Positions 32,858-41,490 of a DNA stretch of 64,000 nucleotides are shown here, piece after piece. Made by a program: the position numbers and the translations under genes. Each line of letters starts with the position of its first letter. Position 1 is the first letter of the stretch. The stretch lies in assembly GCA_943370595.1 (NCBI GenBank), contig CALRRO020000018.1:40555-104554 (forward strand), written 5' to 3'. Source of the DNA: Piscinibacter sp943370595 (GTDB taxonomy: Bacteria > Pseudomonadota > Gammaproteobacteria > Burkholderiales > Burkholderiaceae_C). A model generated the notes under the pieces. It was not told the DNA's origin and did no database searches. It saw only the letters and a program-made list of their open reading frames with translations.

Positions 32858-34516
32858 TCAGCGCGTGAACGAGGCGACCTGCGCCCCGAGCCTCGGCGCC
32901 TGCCAGCGGTAATCGCTCGCGAGCACGCTGCGCTCGGCCTGGCGGCCGGCCCAGTCGATGCCGAGCAGGTCGGCCATGGCCCAGCCGCCCCAGTCGCCGC
33001 GGAACGGACGATCGGCGAATGAACTGGCCGCGCCGGCGGGCATGTCGCTGCGCCAGACCATCGCCGGGATGCGGTAACCGGCGGCGGTGGTGGCGCTGTG
33101 CCCGCTGCGATCGACCTCGTGGCCGACCTCCTGGCCATGGTCGGACAGGTACATCCAGGCGCCGCGGCCGGCCGGGTCCACATGGCCGCGCAGCAGGCCG
33201 AGCAGGTCGGACAGCACGGCGTCGTGGTACAGCAGCGCGGCGTCGTACTCCTGGCGCTCCTCGCGCGTCCAGCCCGAGCGGCCGGCCTGGCGCATCGCCT
33301 GCTCGACGGCGTCGTCGATGCCGGCGAACGGGTTCACGCCGGCAGGGTGGCGCAGCTTGTAGTGCGGGTGCGCGCCCATCAGGTGAACCACGACGAGCTT
33401 GCGCGGTGCCGGGTCGCGCAGCGCCCGCTCCACCTCGTCGAGCAGTTCGCCGTCGAGCATGTCGGCGCCGCGGCCGGTGCGGCGATTGATCAGTTCCACC
33501 TCGTCGGCCAGCCGGGCGTGGCGGTGCTCGAGCGCCATGTCGTCCTGGTTGCCGACCCACCAGACCTTGTAGCCGGCGGCACGCGCGAGTGCCAGCAGGT
33601 GCGGCGGGTCCTCGCGCTCGCCCTGGCCGAAGCGGAACAGGTTCTGCAAGGCGGGCAGTGTGCTGGCGTCGACCGACCAGGCGTTGCGCAGCACCAGCAT
33701 CTGCTCGCCCAGCCGGTCCTTGTCGGCCAGCAGCCGCGGTGAGGTCGGCCGGCCGTAGCCATACAGCGCCAGGTTGTCGCGGTTGACGCTCTCGCCGATC
33801 ACCAGCATCACCGCAGCCGGCGCGTTGTCGGCCAGCGTCGGCGCGAGCGCACGTGCCTGCTCGTGGGCATGCTGCTGCTGCGCGCGCTGCTGCGTCCAGC
33901 CGGCACGCAGCTGCCGGGCCGAATCGACCCACTGCGACCAGAACACCGCGGGGTGCATGCGCCGCCAGGGCTTGCTGGCATGCGCCACGCCGGCGATCAG
34001 CAGCAGCAAGGCCACGGCGACCACCAGCAGGCGTTGCGAAGGCCAGCGCGGCGATGCACCATCGGTGGCACGTGCCGCACGGCGCACCGCCACCCACAGC
34101 AGCGCCGCACCGGCCGCGACGACCAGCAGGCGCCACAGCATCGCCGGCCAGTAGGCCAGCAGGTACTCGACGCCTTCGCTCGAACGTGTGTTGGCTGCCG
34201 CGCCCAGCACCATGGCGCTGTCGGGCGCCGCCTGGTAGTGGGCCATCAGGTAGTGGCGTACCGCGCCGTCGAGCACGAACAGCATGGCCAGCGACCAGAC
34301 CACGGTGGCCCGCAGCCGGTGCGCGGCGGCCGATTGCAGCGGCCACGCCACCCAGACCAGCAGCGGCAGTGCCAGCGCAGCCATCTGCACCGCGCGGCGG
34401 CTGTCGTGGCCCAGCACGATGAACACCAGCAGCACGGCCGCCAGCACCAGCGGCGCAGCCTGCCCGGCGCGCCATGCACCCGGCAGGCGGCGATTCGGGG
34501 AGGTCGTGGTGGTCAT
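32858..34516 (-). CDS. Phosphoethanolamine-transferase-like sulfatase-fold protein
   Basis: A 552-residue protein. The N-terminal part (about 1-200) has five hydrophobic segments, and the C-terminal periplasmic domain is of the EptA/CptA/OpgE alkaline-phosphatase fold. Nucleophile region: VIGESVNRDNLALYGYGRP, with Ser where EptA has Thr; metal-binding segments KLVVVHLMGAHPHY and MYLSDHGQEVGHE. It likely transfers a phosphoethanolamine group to lipid A or an outer polysaccharide. The start ATG is at 34516 (MTTTTSPN); the longer frame upstream is unlikely. Confidence 0.82.
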   Translation of the reverse strand: MTTTTSPNRRLPGAWRAGQAAPLVLAAVLLVFIVLGHDSRRAVQMAALALPLLVWVAWPLQSAAAHRLRATVVWSLAMLFVLDGAVRHYLMAHYQAAPDSAMVLGAAANTRSSEGVEYLLAYWPAMLWRLLVVAAGAALLWVAVRRAARATDGASPRWPSQRLLVVAVALLLLIAGVAHASKPWRRMHPAVFWSQWVDSARQLRAGWTQQRAQQQHAHEQARALAPTLADNAPAAVMLVIGESVNRDNLALYGYGRPTSPRLLADKDRLGEQMLVLRNAWSVDASTLPALQNLFRFGQGEREDPPHLLALARAAGYKVWWVGNQDDMALEHRHARLADEVELINRRTGRGADMLDGELLDEVERALRDPAPRKLVVVHLMGAHPHYKLRHPAGVNPFAGIDDAVEQAMRQAGRSGWTREERQEYDAALLYHDAVLSDLLGLLRGHVDPAGRGAWMYLSDHGQEVGHEVDRSGHSATTAAGYRIPAMVWRSDMPAGAASSFADRPFRGDWGGWAMADLLGIDWAGRQAERSVLASDYRWQAPRLGAQVASFTR

Positions 34517-34700
34517 CTGGCGAAACACAGGGCCGTGGATTCTGCCAGCCGCCAGGGCCCGCGGGACCCCGGACTGGTGTTTCCCCCGCCCCGGGGCGAG
34601 AACTTGTCGATGTTCGGGTGGCATGTTCGTCGTGAAGACATGGCCAGCGACCGCCCCGGCCCGGAACCACCCTCGTGCCCATTGCCCCGGAGAAACCCAC

Positions 34701-35186
34701 ATGCCCAGCACCGTCACCCGCCCCGTTCCCGATACGATGCACTCGCTGACGCCGCACCTGGTGTGCGACGGCGCCGCGGCCGCGATCGAGTTCTACAAAG
34801 CCGCCTTCGGCGCGGTCGAGGATATGCGCCTGCCGATGCCGGACGGCCGGCTGATGCACGCCATGCTGCGCATCGGCAACTCGGCGCTGATGCTGGTCGA
34901 TGAAATGCCGCAGATGGGCGCGCTCGGCCCGCAGGCCCTGAAAGGCTCGCCGGTGACGATCCACCTGATGGTCGAGGACGTCGACGCAACCATGGCTCAG
35001 GCCCAGCGCGCCGGCGCGACGGTGACGATGCCGCCGCAGGACATGTTCTGGGGCGACCGCTACGGGCAGCTGATCGACCCGTTCGGCCACCGCTGGTCGG
35101 TCGCCACGCACCTGCAGGACCTGACGCCCGAGCAGATCATGGCGAACCTGGCCGCACTGCCGCCGATGCCCGACTGCGGCCGCTAG
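34701..35186 (+). CDS. VOC/PhnB-like glyoxalase-fold protein
   Basis: A 161-residue VOC-fold protein with FYKAAFGAVEDMRLPMPDGR and the DRYGQLIDPFGHRWSVATH end, a PhnB/bleomycin-resistance-like pattern. GGAG precedes the ATG at 34701. VOC proteins of this kind include sulfur-protection and resistance proteins; no substrate can be assigned. The stop overlaps the stop of the molybdenum hydroxylase large subunit from the other strand. Confidence 0.88.
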   Translation: MPSTVTRPVPDTMHSLTPHLVCDGAAAAIEFYKAAFGAVEDMRLPMPDGRLMHAMLRIGNSALMLVDEMPQMGALGPQALKGSPVTIHLMVEDVDATMAQAQRAGATVTMPPQDMFWGDRYGQLIDPFGHRWSVATHLQDLTPEQIMANLAALPPMPDCGR

Positions 35187-37597
35187 ATCTTGCCCAGCGC
35201 GCGCAGGATCTTCTCCGGCGTGATCGGCTGCGAGGCGACGCGCGCGCCGAAAGGTGCCAGCGCATCGTTGATCGCGTTCATCACCGCGCCCGGTGCGCCG
35301 GCGGTGCCGGCCTCGCCGGCGCCCTTGGCGCCGAGCTGCGAGCTGCGCGTGGGCGACTGCACGTGCGAGACGACGATGTCGGGCATCTCGCCGGCCATCG
35401 GCACCAGGTAGTCGGCCATGTTGCCGTTCTTCAGCGTGCCGTCCTCGCTGTACAGGCACTCCTCGAAGAGGGCACCGCCGATGCCCTGCACGATCGCGCC
35501 GCGCATCTGCTCGTCGACCAGCATCGGATTGATGACGCGCCCGCAGTCCTCCACCGCCCAGTGCGTCAGCAGCTTGACGAAGCCGGTGTCCACGTCGACC
35601 TCCACATGGCTGACCTGCACGCCGTTGGTGAAGATGAACGGGTAGTCGCGCTGCGCATAGTGGCGCGTGACCATCAGCTCGGGGGTGAACTCCTTCGGCA
35701 ACGTGTCGCTGCGGAAGTAGGCGATGCGGCCGAGCTCGGCGAGCTCGAGCACCCGCTCGTTGGTGCGTGCATCGACGATCGCGCCGCGATGGACCTTGAG
35801 CTCCTGGCGGTCGCGCTTGAGGATGGCCTCGGCCGTCGCGAGGATGTTCTCGCGCAGCACGCGCCCGGCCTGCAGCACCGCCTCGCCACCGATGCCGGCG
35901 CCGCGCGAGGCCCAGGTGCCGCCGCCATAGGGCGTGGTGTCGGTGTCGCCGGTGACCACGCGCACGCGGTCGATGCTCACGCCCACCGCATCGGCGGCGA
36001 TCTGCGCAAAGATCGCCTCGGCGCCCTGGCCCTGCTCGCCGACGCTGCTGCTGACCGTCAGCACGCCGGTCGGCTCCAGGCGCAGCGTGGCACCGTCCTG
36101 GCTGGCGATGCGCGCACCGCCGACGCCGTAGAAGGCAGCACTCGGGTTGGTCAGCTCGATCAGCGCCGCCACGCCGATGCCGCGGTAGACCTTCTTCTTG
36201 CGCAGTTCCGCCTGTTCGGCGCGCAGCGCGTCGTAGTCGCACGCCCGCTTCGCCTCGCGCAGGCAGGCTTCGTGCGACAGCACTTCCAGCTTGATGCCGG
36301 AGGCGCCGGTGGCCGGATAGGCGTCGTCCGGAATCACGTTGGCCTGGCGGAAGGCAATCGGGTCCATGCCGATCTTCGCAGCCACGCCGTCGACCAGCGC
36401 CTCGGTGATCGCGCAGGCGATAGGGTGGCCCACGCCGCGGTACTGGCAGGTCGGCACCTTGTTCTGGAACACCACCTGCAGCCTGGCGCGGTAGGCCTTG
36501 TGCTTGTAGGGCCCGCCGGTCAGGTTGACGACCTGGTTGCCCTCGATGCCACTGGTGCGCGGGAACATCGAGAACGGGCCGATGCCGGTCAGGTCGTCGA
36601 TCTCGAAGGCGAGGATCTCGCCGGCCTTCGTCGCCGCGATGCGTGCCTGGATGCGGTGCTCGCGGGCATGGATGTCGGAGACGAAGCTCTCCAGCCGGTC
36701 GGCGACGAACTTCACCGGCCGCTGCAGCAGCATCGCCAGCGCCACGGTGGCGAAGTCGTCCGGGTAGGCATGCACCTTGATGCCGAACGAGCCGCCGACG
36801 TCGCGGCAGATCACCCGCACGTGCGACTCCTGCAGATCGAACTGCCGGCAGTACAGGTCCTGCATCATGTGCGGGGCCTGGAAGGAGTGGTAGACGGTGA
36901 GCTTGCCGTCGCCCGGGTTCCAGTCGGCGATCTGGCAGCGCGGCTCCAGGGTCACGCCGGTGTGGCGACCGAAGTGGTAGGTCTCTTCGAACACCACCGC
37001 ATCGGGCCGCGCGAAGGCCTCGTCGACGCCGCCGGTGTCCAGTGAGCGGGTGAAGCACAGGTTGTCGCCGAGTTCGGGGTGGATCAGCGGCGTGGCCGGG
37101 TCCAGCGCGGTCTCGGTGTCGAGCACCGCCGGCAGCGTCTCCCACTCCACCTCGAGCAGCGCGAGTGCGTCTTCGGCGATGGCGCGCGTCTCGGCGACGA
37201 TGGCCACGACCGGCTCGCCGTGCCAGGTGGCGCGGTCGATCGCCATCGGGTACTGCGGCGCGCTCTTGATGCCGGCCAGGTGCGCCAGCGTGGCGACCCA
37301 GGGCTTGCAGATCTCGGCGATCTCGCTGCCCACCACCACGGCGATCACGCCCGGATGGGCCTGCGCCGCCGCACGCTCGATGCGGGTGACGCGCATGTGC
37401 GCCACCGGCGAGCGCCAGAACACCACGTGCGCCAGGCGCGGCAGCTCGATGTCGTCGACGAACTGGCCGCGGCCCTGCGTGAGGCGGCGTACGCCCTCGC
37501 GCGGAATCGCCACGCCGATGTGGTGCTGGTCTTCGGTGACGGCCGGCAGGTCGGCGCCCAGGTCGCGGCGGGTCGGGATCTCGGTGGGGTGGTTCAT
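35183..37597 (-). CDS. Molybdenum hydroxylase large (molybdopterin) subunit, xanthine dehydrogenase family
   Basis: An 804-residue subunit holding molybdopterin. Family blocks include RLTQGRGQFVDDIELP, GGSFGIKVHAYPDD (pterin region), GEQGQGAEAIFAQIA and the Moco-ligand region GAKGAGEAGTAGAPG with the base Glu. The segment that reads AYxCSFR in true CO dehydrogenase and AYRGAGR in form II enzymes is here CQYRGVGHP, so this is not a bona fide CO dehydrogenase. It would hydroxylate an aromatic or heteroaromatic ring using water. It overlaps the small subunit by 4 bp (ATGA). Confidence 0.9.
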   Translation of the reverse strand: MNHPTEIPTRRDLGADLPAVTEDQHHIGVAIPREGVRRLTQGRGQFVDDIELPRLAHVVFWRSPVAHMRVTRIERAAAQAHPGVIAVVVGSEIAEICKPWVATLAHLAGIKSAPQYPMAIDRATWHGEPVVAIVAETRAIAEDALALLEVEWETLPAVLDTETALDPATPLIHPELGDNLCFTRSLDTGGVDEAFARPDAVVFEETYHFGRHTGVTLEPRCQIADWNPGDGKLTVYHSFQAPHMMQDLYCRQFDLQESHVRVICRDVGGSFGIKVHAYPDDFATVALAMLLQRPVKFVADRLESFVSDIHAREHRIQARIAATKAGEILAFEIDDLTGIGPFSMFPRTSGIEGNQVVNLTGGPYKHKAYRARLQVVFQNKVPTCQYRGVGHPIACAITEALVDGVAAKIGMDPIAFRQANVIPDDAYPATGASGIKLEVLSHEACLREAKRACDYDALRAEQAELRKKKVYRGIGVAALIELTNPSAAFYGVGGARIASQDGATLRLEPTGVLTVSSSVGEQGQGAEAIFAQIAADAVGVSIDRVRVVTGDTDTTPYGGGTWASRGAGIGGEAVLQAGRVLRENILATAEAILKRDRQELKVHRGAIVDARTNERVLELAELGRIAYFRSDTLPKEFTPELMVTRHYAQRDYPFIFTNGVQVSHVEVDVDTGFVKLLTHWAVEDCGRVINPMLVDEQMRGAIVQGIGGALFEECLYSEDGTLKNGNMADYLVPMAGEMPDIVVSHVQSPTRSSQLGAKGAGEAGTAGAPGAVMNAINDALAPFGARVASQPITPEKILRALGKI

Positions 37598-38121
37598 GCG
37601 CGCGCCTCCACCGGTTCATCGGCGAACCGCCCGGCGCGCTGTTGCTCGAGCACCGCACACACCGCATCGACGATCGCGTGGTAGCCGGTGCAGCGGCAGT
37701 AGTTGCCGCTCATCCACTCGCGCACCTGCGCACGGTCGGCCTCGGGCTGCTGCTCGACCAGCTCCAGCGCCGCCATCAGCATGCCCGGCGTGCAGTAGCC
37801 GCACTGCAGCGCGTTGTGCTCGACGAAGGCGTCCTGCAGGGCCTTCAGGCGCTTGCCCGGCGTCGGTGTCTCCACTGTCTCGACGCGGTGGCCGTCCGCC
37901 TGCGCCGCCAGCACCAGGCAGCCGCGCACGATCTGCCCGTCGAGCCTGACGGTGCAGGCGCCGCACACGCCGTGTTCGCAACCGAGGTGCGAACCTTTCA
38001 GCCCGCAGTCCTCGCGCAGGAAGTCGACGAGGTGCTTGCGGCACTCGACCTCGCGGGTCAGCGTCGTGCCGTTGACCTCGACGCGCACGCGCCGGGTCGG
38101 GTGGTCGCTGGGCGTCTTCAT
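37594..38121 (-). CDS. Molybdenum hydroxylase small [2Fe-2S] subunit
   Basis: A 175-residue subunit with two iron-sulfur clusters. The plant-ferredoxin-type cluster is CEHGVCGACTV (about 48-58) and the second is in LQCGYCTPGMLMA and SGNYCRCTGY. Together they carry electrons from molybdopterin to FAD. It begins with GTG-ATG; ATG 38121 overlaps the medium-subunit stop by one base. The order medium, small, large is the same as in coxMSL and kdhMSL type operons. Confidence 0.94.
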   Translation of the reverse strand: MKTPSDHPTRRVRVEVNGTTLTREVECRKHLVDFLREDCGLKGSHLGCEHGVCGACTVRLDGQIVRGCLVLAAQADGHRVETVETPTPGKRLKALQDAFVEHNALQCGYCTPGMLMAALELVEQQPEADRAQVREWMSGNYCRCTGYHAIVDAVCAVLEQQRAGRFADEPVEARA

Positions 38122-38981
38122 CACGGCTCCTGGATCAGTCGCGCCACCGCGCGGCGCATCAGCGTGGCGGCAAGTTGCTTCTTCGCGGCCACGGAATGGG
38201 TCAGGTCCTCGAAGGGGTCGAGCTCGGCGCGCAGCGCGGCATCGGCCGCCGCGAGGCGGGCATCGTCGACCGCGCCGCCCTGCAAGGCGGCTTCCGCCTT
38301 CACGGCGCGCACCGGGCGATCACCGAGGCTGAGGAAGACGAGGCGCAGCTCGCTCAGTGCACGGCCGCTGAGATTCGCACGCGCCGCGAGCCCCGCCACC
38401 GCATAGTCGCCATGGCGGCGCGAGAGCTCGCTGAAGTCCTGCCGCTCGGTCTGCGCCTTCACCGGGATTTCGCAGGCCTTGAGCAACTCACCCGGCTGCA
38501 TCGCCGTGGTGTACAGGCCCTGGAAAAAATCTGCTGCCTTCACGCGCCGCTCGCCGGTGGCGCCGGCGATCACCAGCGTGGCATCCAGCGCCACCGCGCA
38601 GGTGGGCCACTCGGCCGCCGGGTCGGCATAGGCCAGTGCGCCGCCGAAGGTGCCGAGGTTGCGGATCGCGCGGTGGCCGATGTGCGGCGCGGCCTGCGTC
38701 AGCATCGGCGCGTGCTTTGCCACCAGCGGCGAGTTCTCCACCTCGCTGTGGCGCGTCAGCGCACCGATGCGCAGCACACCGCCGTCGACGGCGATGCCGC
38801 GCCAGGCGTCGAAGCCGGCGATGTCCACCAGCAGCGCGGGCTGCGAGAGCCGCATGTTCAGCGTGGCCAGCAGCGTCTGGCCGCCGGCGATCACGCGCGC
38901 GTCGTCGCCGTGCTGCGCGAGCAGCGCGAATGCGTGCTGCGGCGAGTCGGCGCGGATGTAGTCGAAGGCCGGCGATTTCAT
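38121..38981 (-). CDS. Molybdenum hydroxylase medium (FAD) subunit
   Basis: A 286-residue FAD-binding subunit. AGGQTLLATLNMRL and the IRNLGTFGGALAYADPAAEWP-type region (here at about 100-120) are the two FAD signatures of the family. FELSRRHGDYA-like FSELSRRHGDYAVAG is also typical. It transfers electrons from the iron-sulfur subunit to an acceptor. The gene is first in the hydroxylase operon and divergent from the TetR gene, 89 bp away. Confidence 0.94.
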   Translation of the reverse strand: MKSPAFDYIRADSPQHAFALLAQHGDDARVIAGGQTLLATLNMRLSQPALLVDIAGFDAWRGIAVDGGVLRIGALTRHSEVENSPLVAKHAPMLTQAAPHIGHRAIRNLGTFGGALAYADPAAEWPTCAVALDATLVIAGATGERRVKAADFFQGLYTTAMQPGELLKACEIPVKAQTERQDFSELSRRHGDYAVAGLAARANLSGRALSELRLVFLSLGDRPVRAVKAEAALQGGAVDDARLAAADAALRAELDPFEDLTHSVAAKKQLAATLMRRAVARLIQEP

Positions 38982-39031
38982 CGTGCGGTAGGTGGCGGAG
39001 GCCGCGGCAGGGTTTGTCGGGATTGGGGCTG

Positions 39032-39078
39032 TTGACCAGCCGTTCAACAATTTCGCGCCGAGTTGATCAAATGGTCAA
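39032..39078. promoter_or_regulatory. Two TTGA-N8-TCAA palindromes, candidate TetR operators
   Basis: TTGACCAGCCGTTCAA (39032-39047) and TTGATCAAATGGTCAA (39063-39078) share the same half-sites and spacing. Their starts are 31 bp apart, close to three helical turns. They fill the space between the divergent molybdenum hydroxylase operon and the TetR gene, the second covering the TetR start codon (39071). They would let the repressor control both directions and itself. Confidence 0.65.
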
Positions 39079-39751
39079 TACCGAACAAACCCGTGACCCC
39101 GACGCCGCACCGGCGCGTCGCCGCCTCGATGCGCGCGAACGCGAACGGCAGATCATCGAGGGGGCCACGGAGTTCTTCGCGCGGCGCGGGCTGGACGCGC
39201 AGATGCGCGAGCTGGCTGCCGAGCTCGGCATCGCGCACACGCTGCTGTACCACTACTTCCCGACCAAGCGCTCGCTGATCGAGCGCGTCTACGAGGAGAC
39301 CATCGCCGGGCGCTGGGATCCGCGCTGGGAGGCGCTGCTCGACGACGCCTCGCTGCCGGTGGAAGACAAGCTGCACGCCTTCTACCGCGAGTACCTGCCG
39401 GCCATCCTGACGCCCGAATGGCTGCGCACGCTGGTGCACTCGGGGCTGAGCGACGGGCTGATCCCGACGCGCTACTTCGCGCTGGTGCGCGAGAAGCTGT
39501 TCCCGCGGCTGATCCGCGAGTCGCGCCGCCACGCCGGCAGCCGCTCGCGCGCCCGCGCCACGCCGCGCGAGGAATCCGCGCTGATGGGCCTGCACGGCGC
39601 GCTGATCTACCAGCTCGGCATCTGGCCGCTGATCTACCAGCAGCACTTCAACGGCGAAGGCGATGCGGCACTGATCGACACCTTCATCCGCGACCGCATC
39701 CGCGGCTACCTGGCGCAGGTGCACGAGTTCGTGCCGGCACCACGGCGCTGA
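39071..39751 (+). CDS. TetR/AcrR family transcriptional regulator
   Basis: A 226-residue repressor. The HTH is at about 25-70: EFFARRGLDAQMRELAAELG and HTLLYHYFPTKRSLIERV. The C-terminal ligand domain (about 80-220) is Leu/Ile rich. The start codon overlaps a palindrome that probably binds it. It begins a run of cotranscribed genes (VOC, monooxygenase, ABC importer) and faces the hydroxylase operon. It likely responds to the substrate or a metabolite. Confidence 0.93.
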   Translation: MVNTEQTRDPDAAPARRRLDARERERQIIEGATEFFARRGLDAQMRELAAELGIAHTLLYHYFPTKRSLIERVYEETIAGRWDPRWEALLDDASLPVEDKLHAFYREYLPAILTPEWLRTLVHSGLSDGLIPTRYFALVREKLFPRLIRESRRHAGSRSRARATPREESALMGLHGALIYQLGIWPLIYQQHFNGEGDAALIDTFIRDRIRGYLAQVHEFVPAPRR

Positions 39752-39770
39752 GCGCGACAGGAGAGACGAC

Positions 39771-40217
39771 ATGGCCATCTCGCTGAACCACTTCTCCATC
39801 CGCACCGTCGACCTCGACGCCTGCGAGCGCTTCTACTGCGGTCTGCTCGGTCTGGAGAAAGGCCCGCGCCCGCCCTTCCCCTTCCCCGGTCTGTGGCTCT
39901 ACGCCGGCGACACCGGCGAGTACGCCAATGCGGCCGTGCACATCATCGGCATCGACCGCAACGACCCCGAGGGCCTGAAGCGTTACCTCGGCGACCGCGA
40001 AGAGACCAGCCTGGCCGGCAGCGGCGCGGTGGATCACGTCGCCTTCTTCGTCACCGGGCTGGCCGACACGCTGCAGAAGCTGCGCGACGCCGGCATCGAG
40101 GGCCGCGAGCGCACCGTGCCGCTGCTCGGCCTGCACCAGGTGTTCGTCGACGACCCGAACGGCATCGTCGTCGAACTGAACTTCCCGGCTGCCGAGAAAG
40201 CGGCGCTGGCCGCCTGA
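39771..40217 (+). CDS. VOC family protein in the catabolic cluster
   Basis: A 148-residue glyoxalase-fold protein. It contains LNHFSIRTVDLDACERFY and GAVDHVAFFV, with DPNGIVVELNF at the end; the His of the first and third segments and the Glu are the metal ligands. CAGGAGAG precedes the ATG. Its place between the TetR and monooxygenase genes suggests a step in the same pathway, perhaps isomerisation or ring opening; this is inference. Confidence 0.88.
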   Translation: MAISLNHFSIRTVDLDACERFYCGLLGLEKGPRPPFPFPGLWLYAGDTGEYANAAVHIIGIDRNDPEGLKRYLGDREETSLAGSGAVDHVAFFVTGLADTLQKLRDAGIEGRERTVPLLGLHQVFVDDPNGIVVELNFPAAEKAALAA

Positions 40218-40224
40218 GCTGCCC

Positions 40225-41463
40225 ATGGCGCGCATCCTGATCAGCGGCGGTTCGCTCGGCGGCCTGATGGCCGCCAATGCACTGCTGCGCGCCGGGCACG
40301 ACGTGACCGTGCTCGAACGCTCGGGCCGTTCGCTCGAAGGGCGCGGCGCCGGCATCGTCACGCACGCGAGCCTGCGCGAGGCGCTGCGCGCCTGCGGGGC
40401 GGTGGTCGACGAGACGCTGGGTGTGCCGGTGAGCTCGCGCGTGGTCCTCGATGCGCAGGGCCGCACCGAATGCCGCTGGGATCACCCGCAGGTGCTGACG
40501 TCCTGGGGCCGGCTCTATGCCCTGCTGCGCGCTGCGCTGCCGGCCGCGAACCACCGCCTCGGCGCGGCCGTCGCCGGTGTCGAGCAGACCGAGGCCGGCG
40601 TGCGCGTGCGACTGGCCAGCGGCGAATCGCTGGGCGCCGACCTGCTGGTGGCCGCCGACGGCATCCGCTCGACGATTCGCGCGCAGCTCGCCCCGGCGGT
40701 GCAGCCGCAGTACGCCGGCTACATCGCCTGGCGCGGCGTGTGCGACGAGGCCAGCCTCTCGCGACACACCCGCGAGACGCTGTTCGACCACTTCGGCTTC
40801 GGCCTGCCCGAGGGCGAGCAGATGATCGGCTACCCGGTGGCCGGCGCCGACGACAGCGTGGCGCGCGGCCAGCGGCGCTGGAACTTCGTCTGGTACCGGC
40901 CGGTGGCGCCGGGCGCCGAGCTGGCCTCCATGCTCACCGATGCCGATGGTGTGCACCACGCCGACGGCATCGCGCCGCAGCAGGTGTCGTGGCGGCACAT
41001 CGCCGCGATGCGCCAGGCCGCGCGCGACAGGCTCGCGCCGCAGTTCGCCGAGATCGCCGAGAAGACGGCGGTGCCCTTCCTGCAGCCGATCCACGACTTC
41101 GTCTCGACCGAGCTCGCCTTCGGACGTGTGGCGCTGCTCGGTGACGCCGCCTTCGTCGCCCGCCCGCACGTCGGCATGGGCGTGGCCAAGGCCGGCGACG
41201 ACGCGATGGTGCTGACGCAGTGCATCGCCGAGCATGGCGCCACGCCGGCCGCATTGCGCCGCTATGCGCAGCTGCGCCAGCCGGTGTGCGCGAGCGTGGT
41301 GCAGCGCGCGCGGCGCCTGGGCGCCTACATGGAAGCGCAGCAGTGCGGCCAGGCCGTGCCGCGCAGCGCCGAGGAGGTGATGCGCCAGACGGCGATCGAC
41401 CCCTCTCTCTTCGAGCCCGAAGCCTCGATCGAGACTTCGAATGAACGGGCCGCCAGTGCCTGA
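40225..41463 (+). CDS. FAD-dependent aromatic-ring monooxygenase (2,6-dihydroxypyridine 3-monooxygenase-like)
   Basis: A 412-residue group A flavin monooxygenase. The dinucleotide motif is GGSLGGL at residues 8-14, VAADGIRST is the DG motif, and LLGDAAFVARPHVGMGVAKA with GDDA is the GD motif. The stretches YAGYIAWRGV, WNFVWYRPVAPGAEL and the ARPHxxxGxAKAxDDA block match what I recall of 2,6-dihydroxypyridine 3-hydroxylase of the nicotine pathway. It likely hydroxylates a hydroxylated ring with NAD(P)H and O2. It is 7 bp after the VOC gene. Confidence 0.85.
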   Translation: MARILISGGSLGGLMAANALLRAGHDVTVLERSGRSLEGRGAGIVTHASLREALRACGAVVDETLGVPVSSRVVLDAQGRTECRWDHPQVLTSWGRLYALLRAALPAANHRLGAAVAGVEQTEAGVRVRLASGESLGADLLVAADGIRSTIRAQLAPAVQPQYAGYIAWRGVCDEASLSRHTRETLFDHFGFGLPEGEQMIGYPVAGADDSVARGQRRWNFVWYRPVAPGAELASMLTDADGVHHADGIAPQQVSWRHIAAMRQAARDRLAPQFAEIAEKTAVPFLQPIHDFVSTELAFGRVALLGDAAFVARPHVGMGVAKAGDDAMVLTQCIAEHGATPAALRRYAQLRQPVCASVVQRARRLGAYMEAQQCGQAVPRSAEEVMRQTAIDPSLFEPEASIETSNERAASA

Positions 41464-41490
41464 CCCATCCACCCAGCCAGGAGACACCCC

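Noticed and set aside
32832..37667. A 1611-residue open frame on the minus strand
   Set aside because: It lies across the phosphoethanolamine-transferase and molybdenum hydroxylase genes in another frame, is Arg/Ala/Pro-rich low complexity, and has no domain; typical of high-GC shadow frames.
35183..38981. Calling the hydroxylase a carbon-monoxide dehydrogenase (coxMSL)
   Set aside because: The active-site motif AYxCSFR is absent (QYRGVGH instead) and the neighbours indicate ring catabolism.
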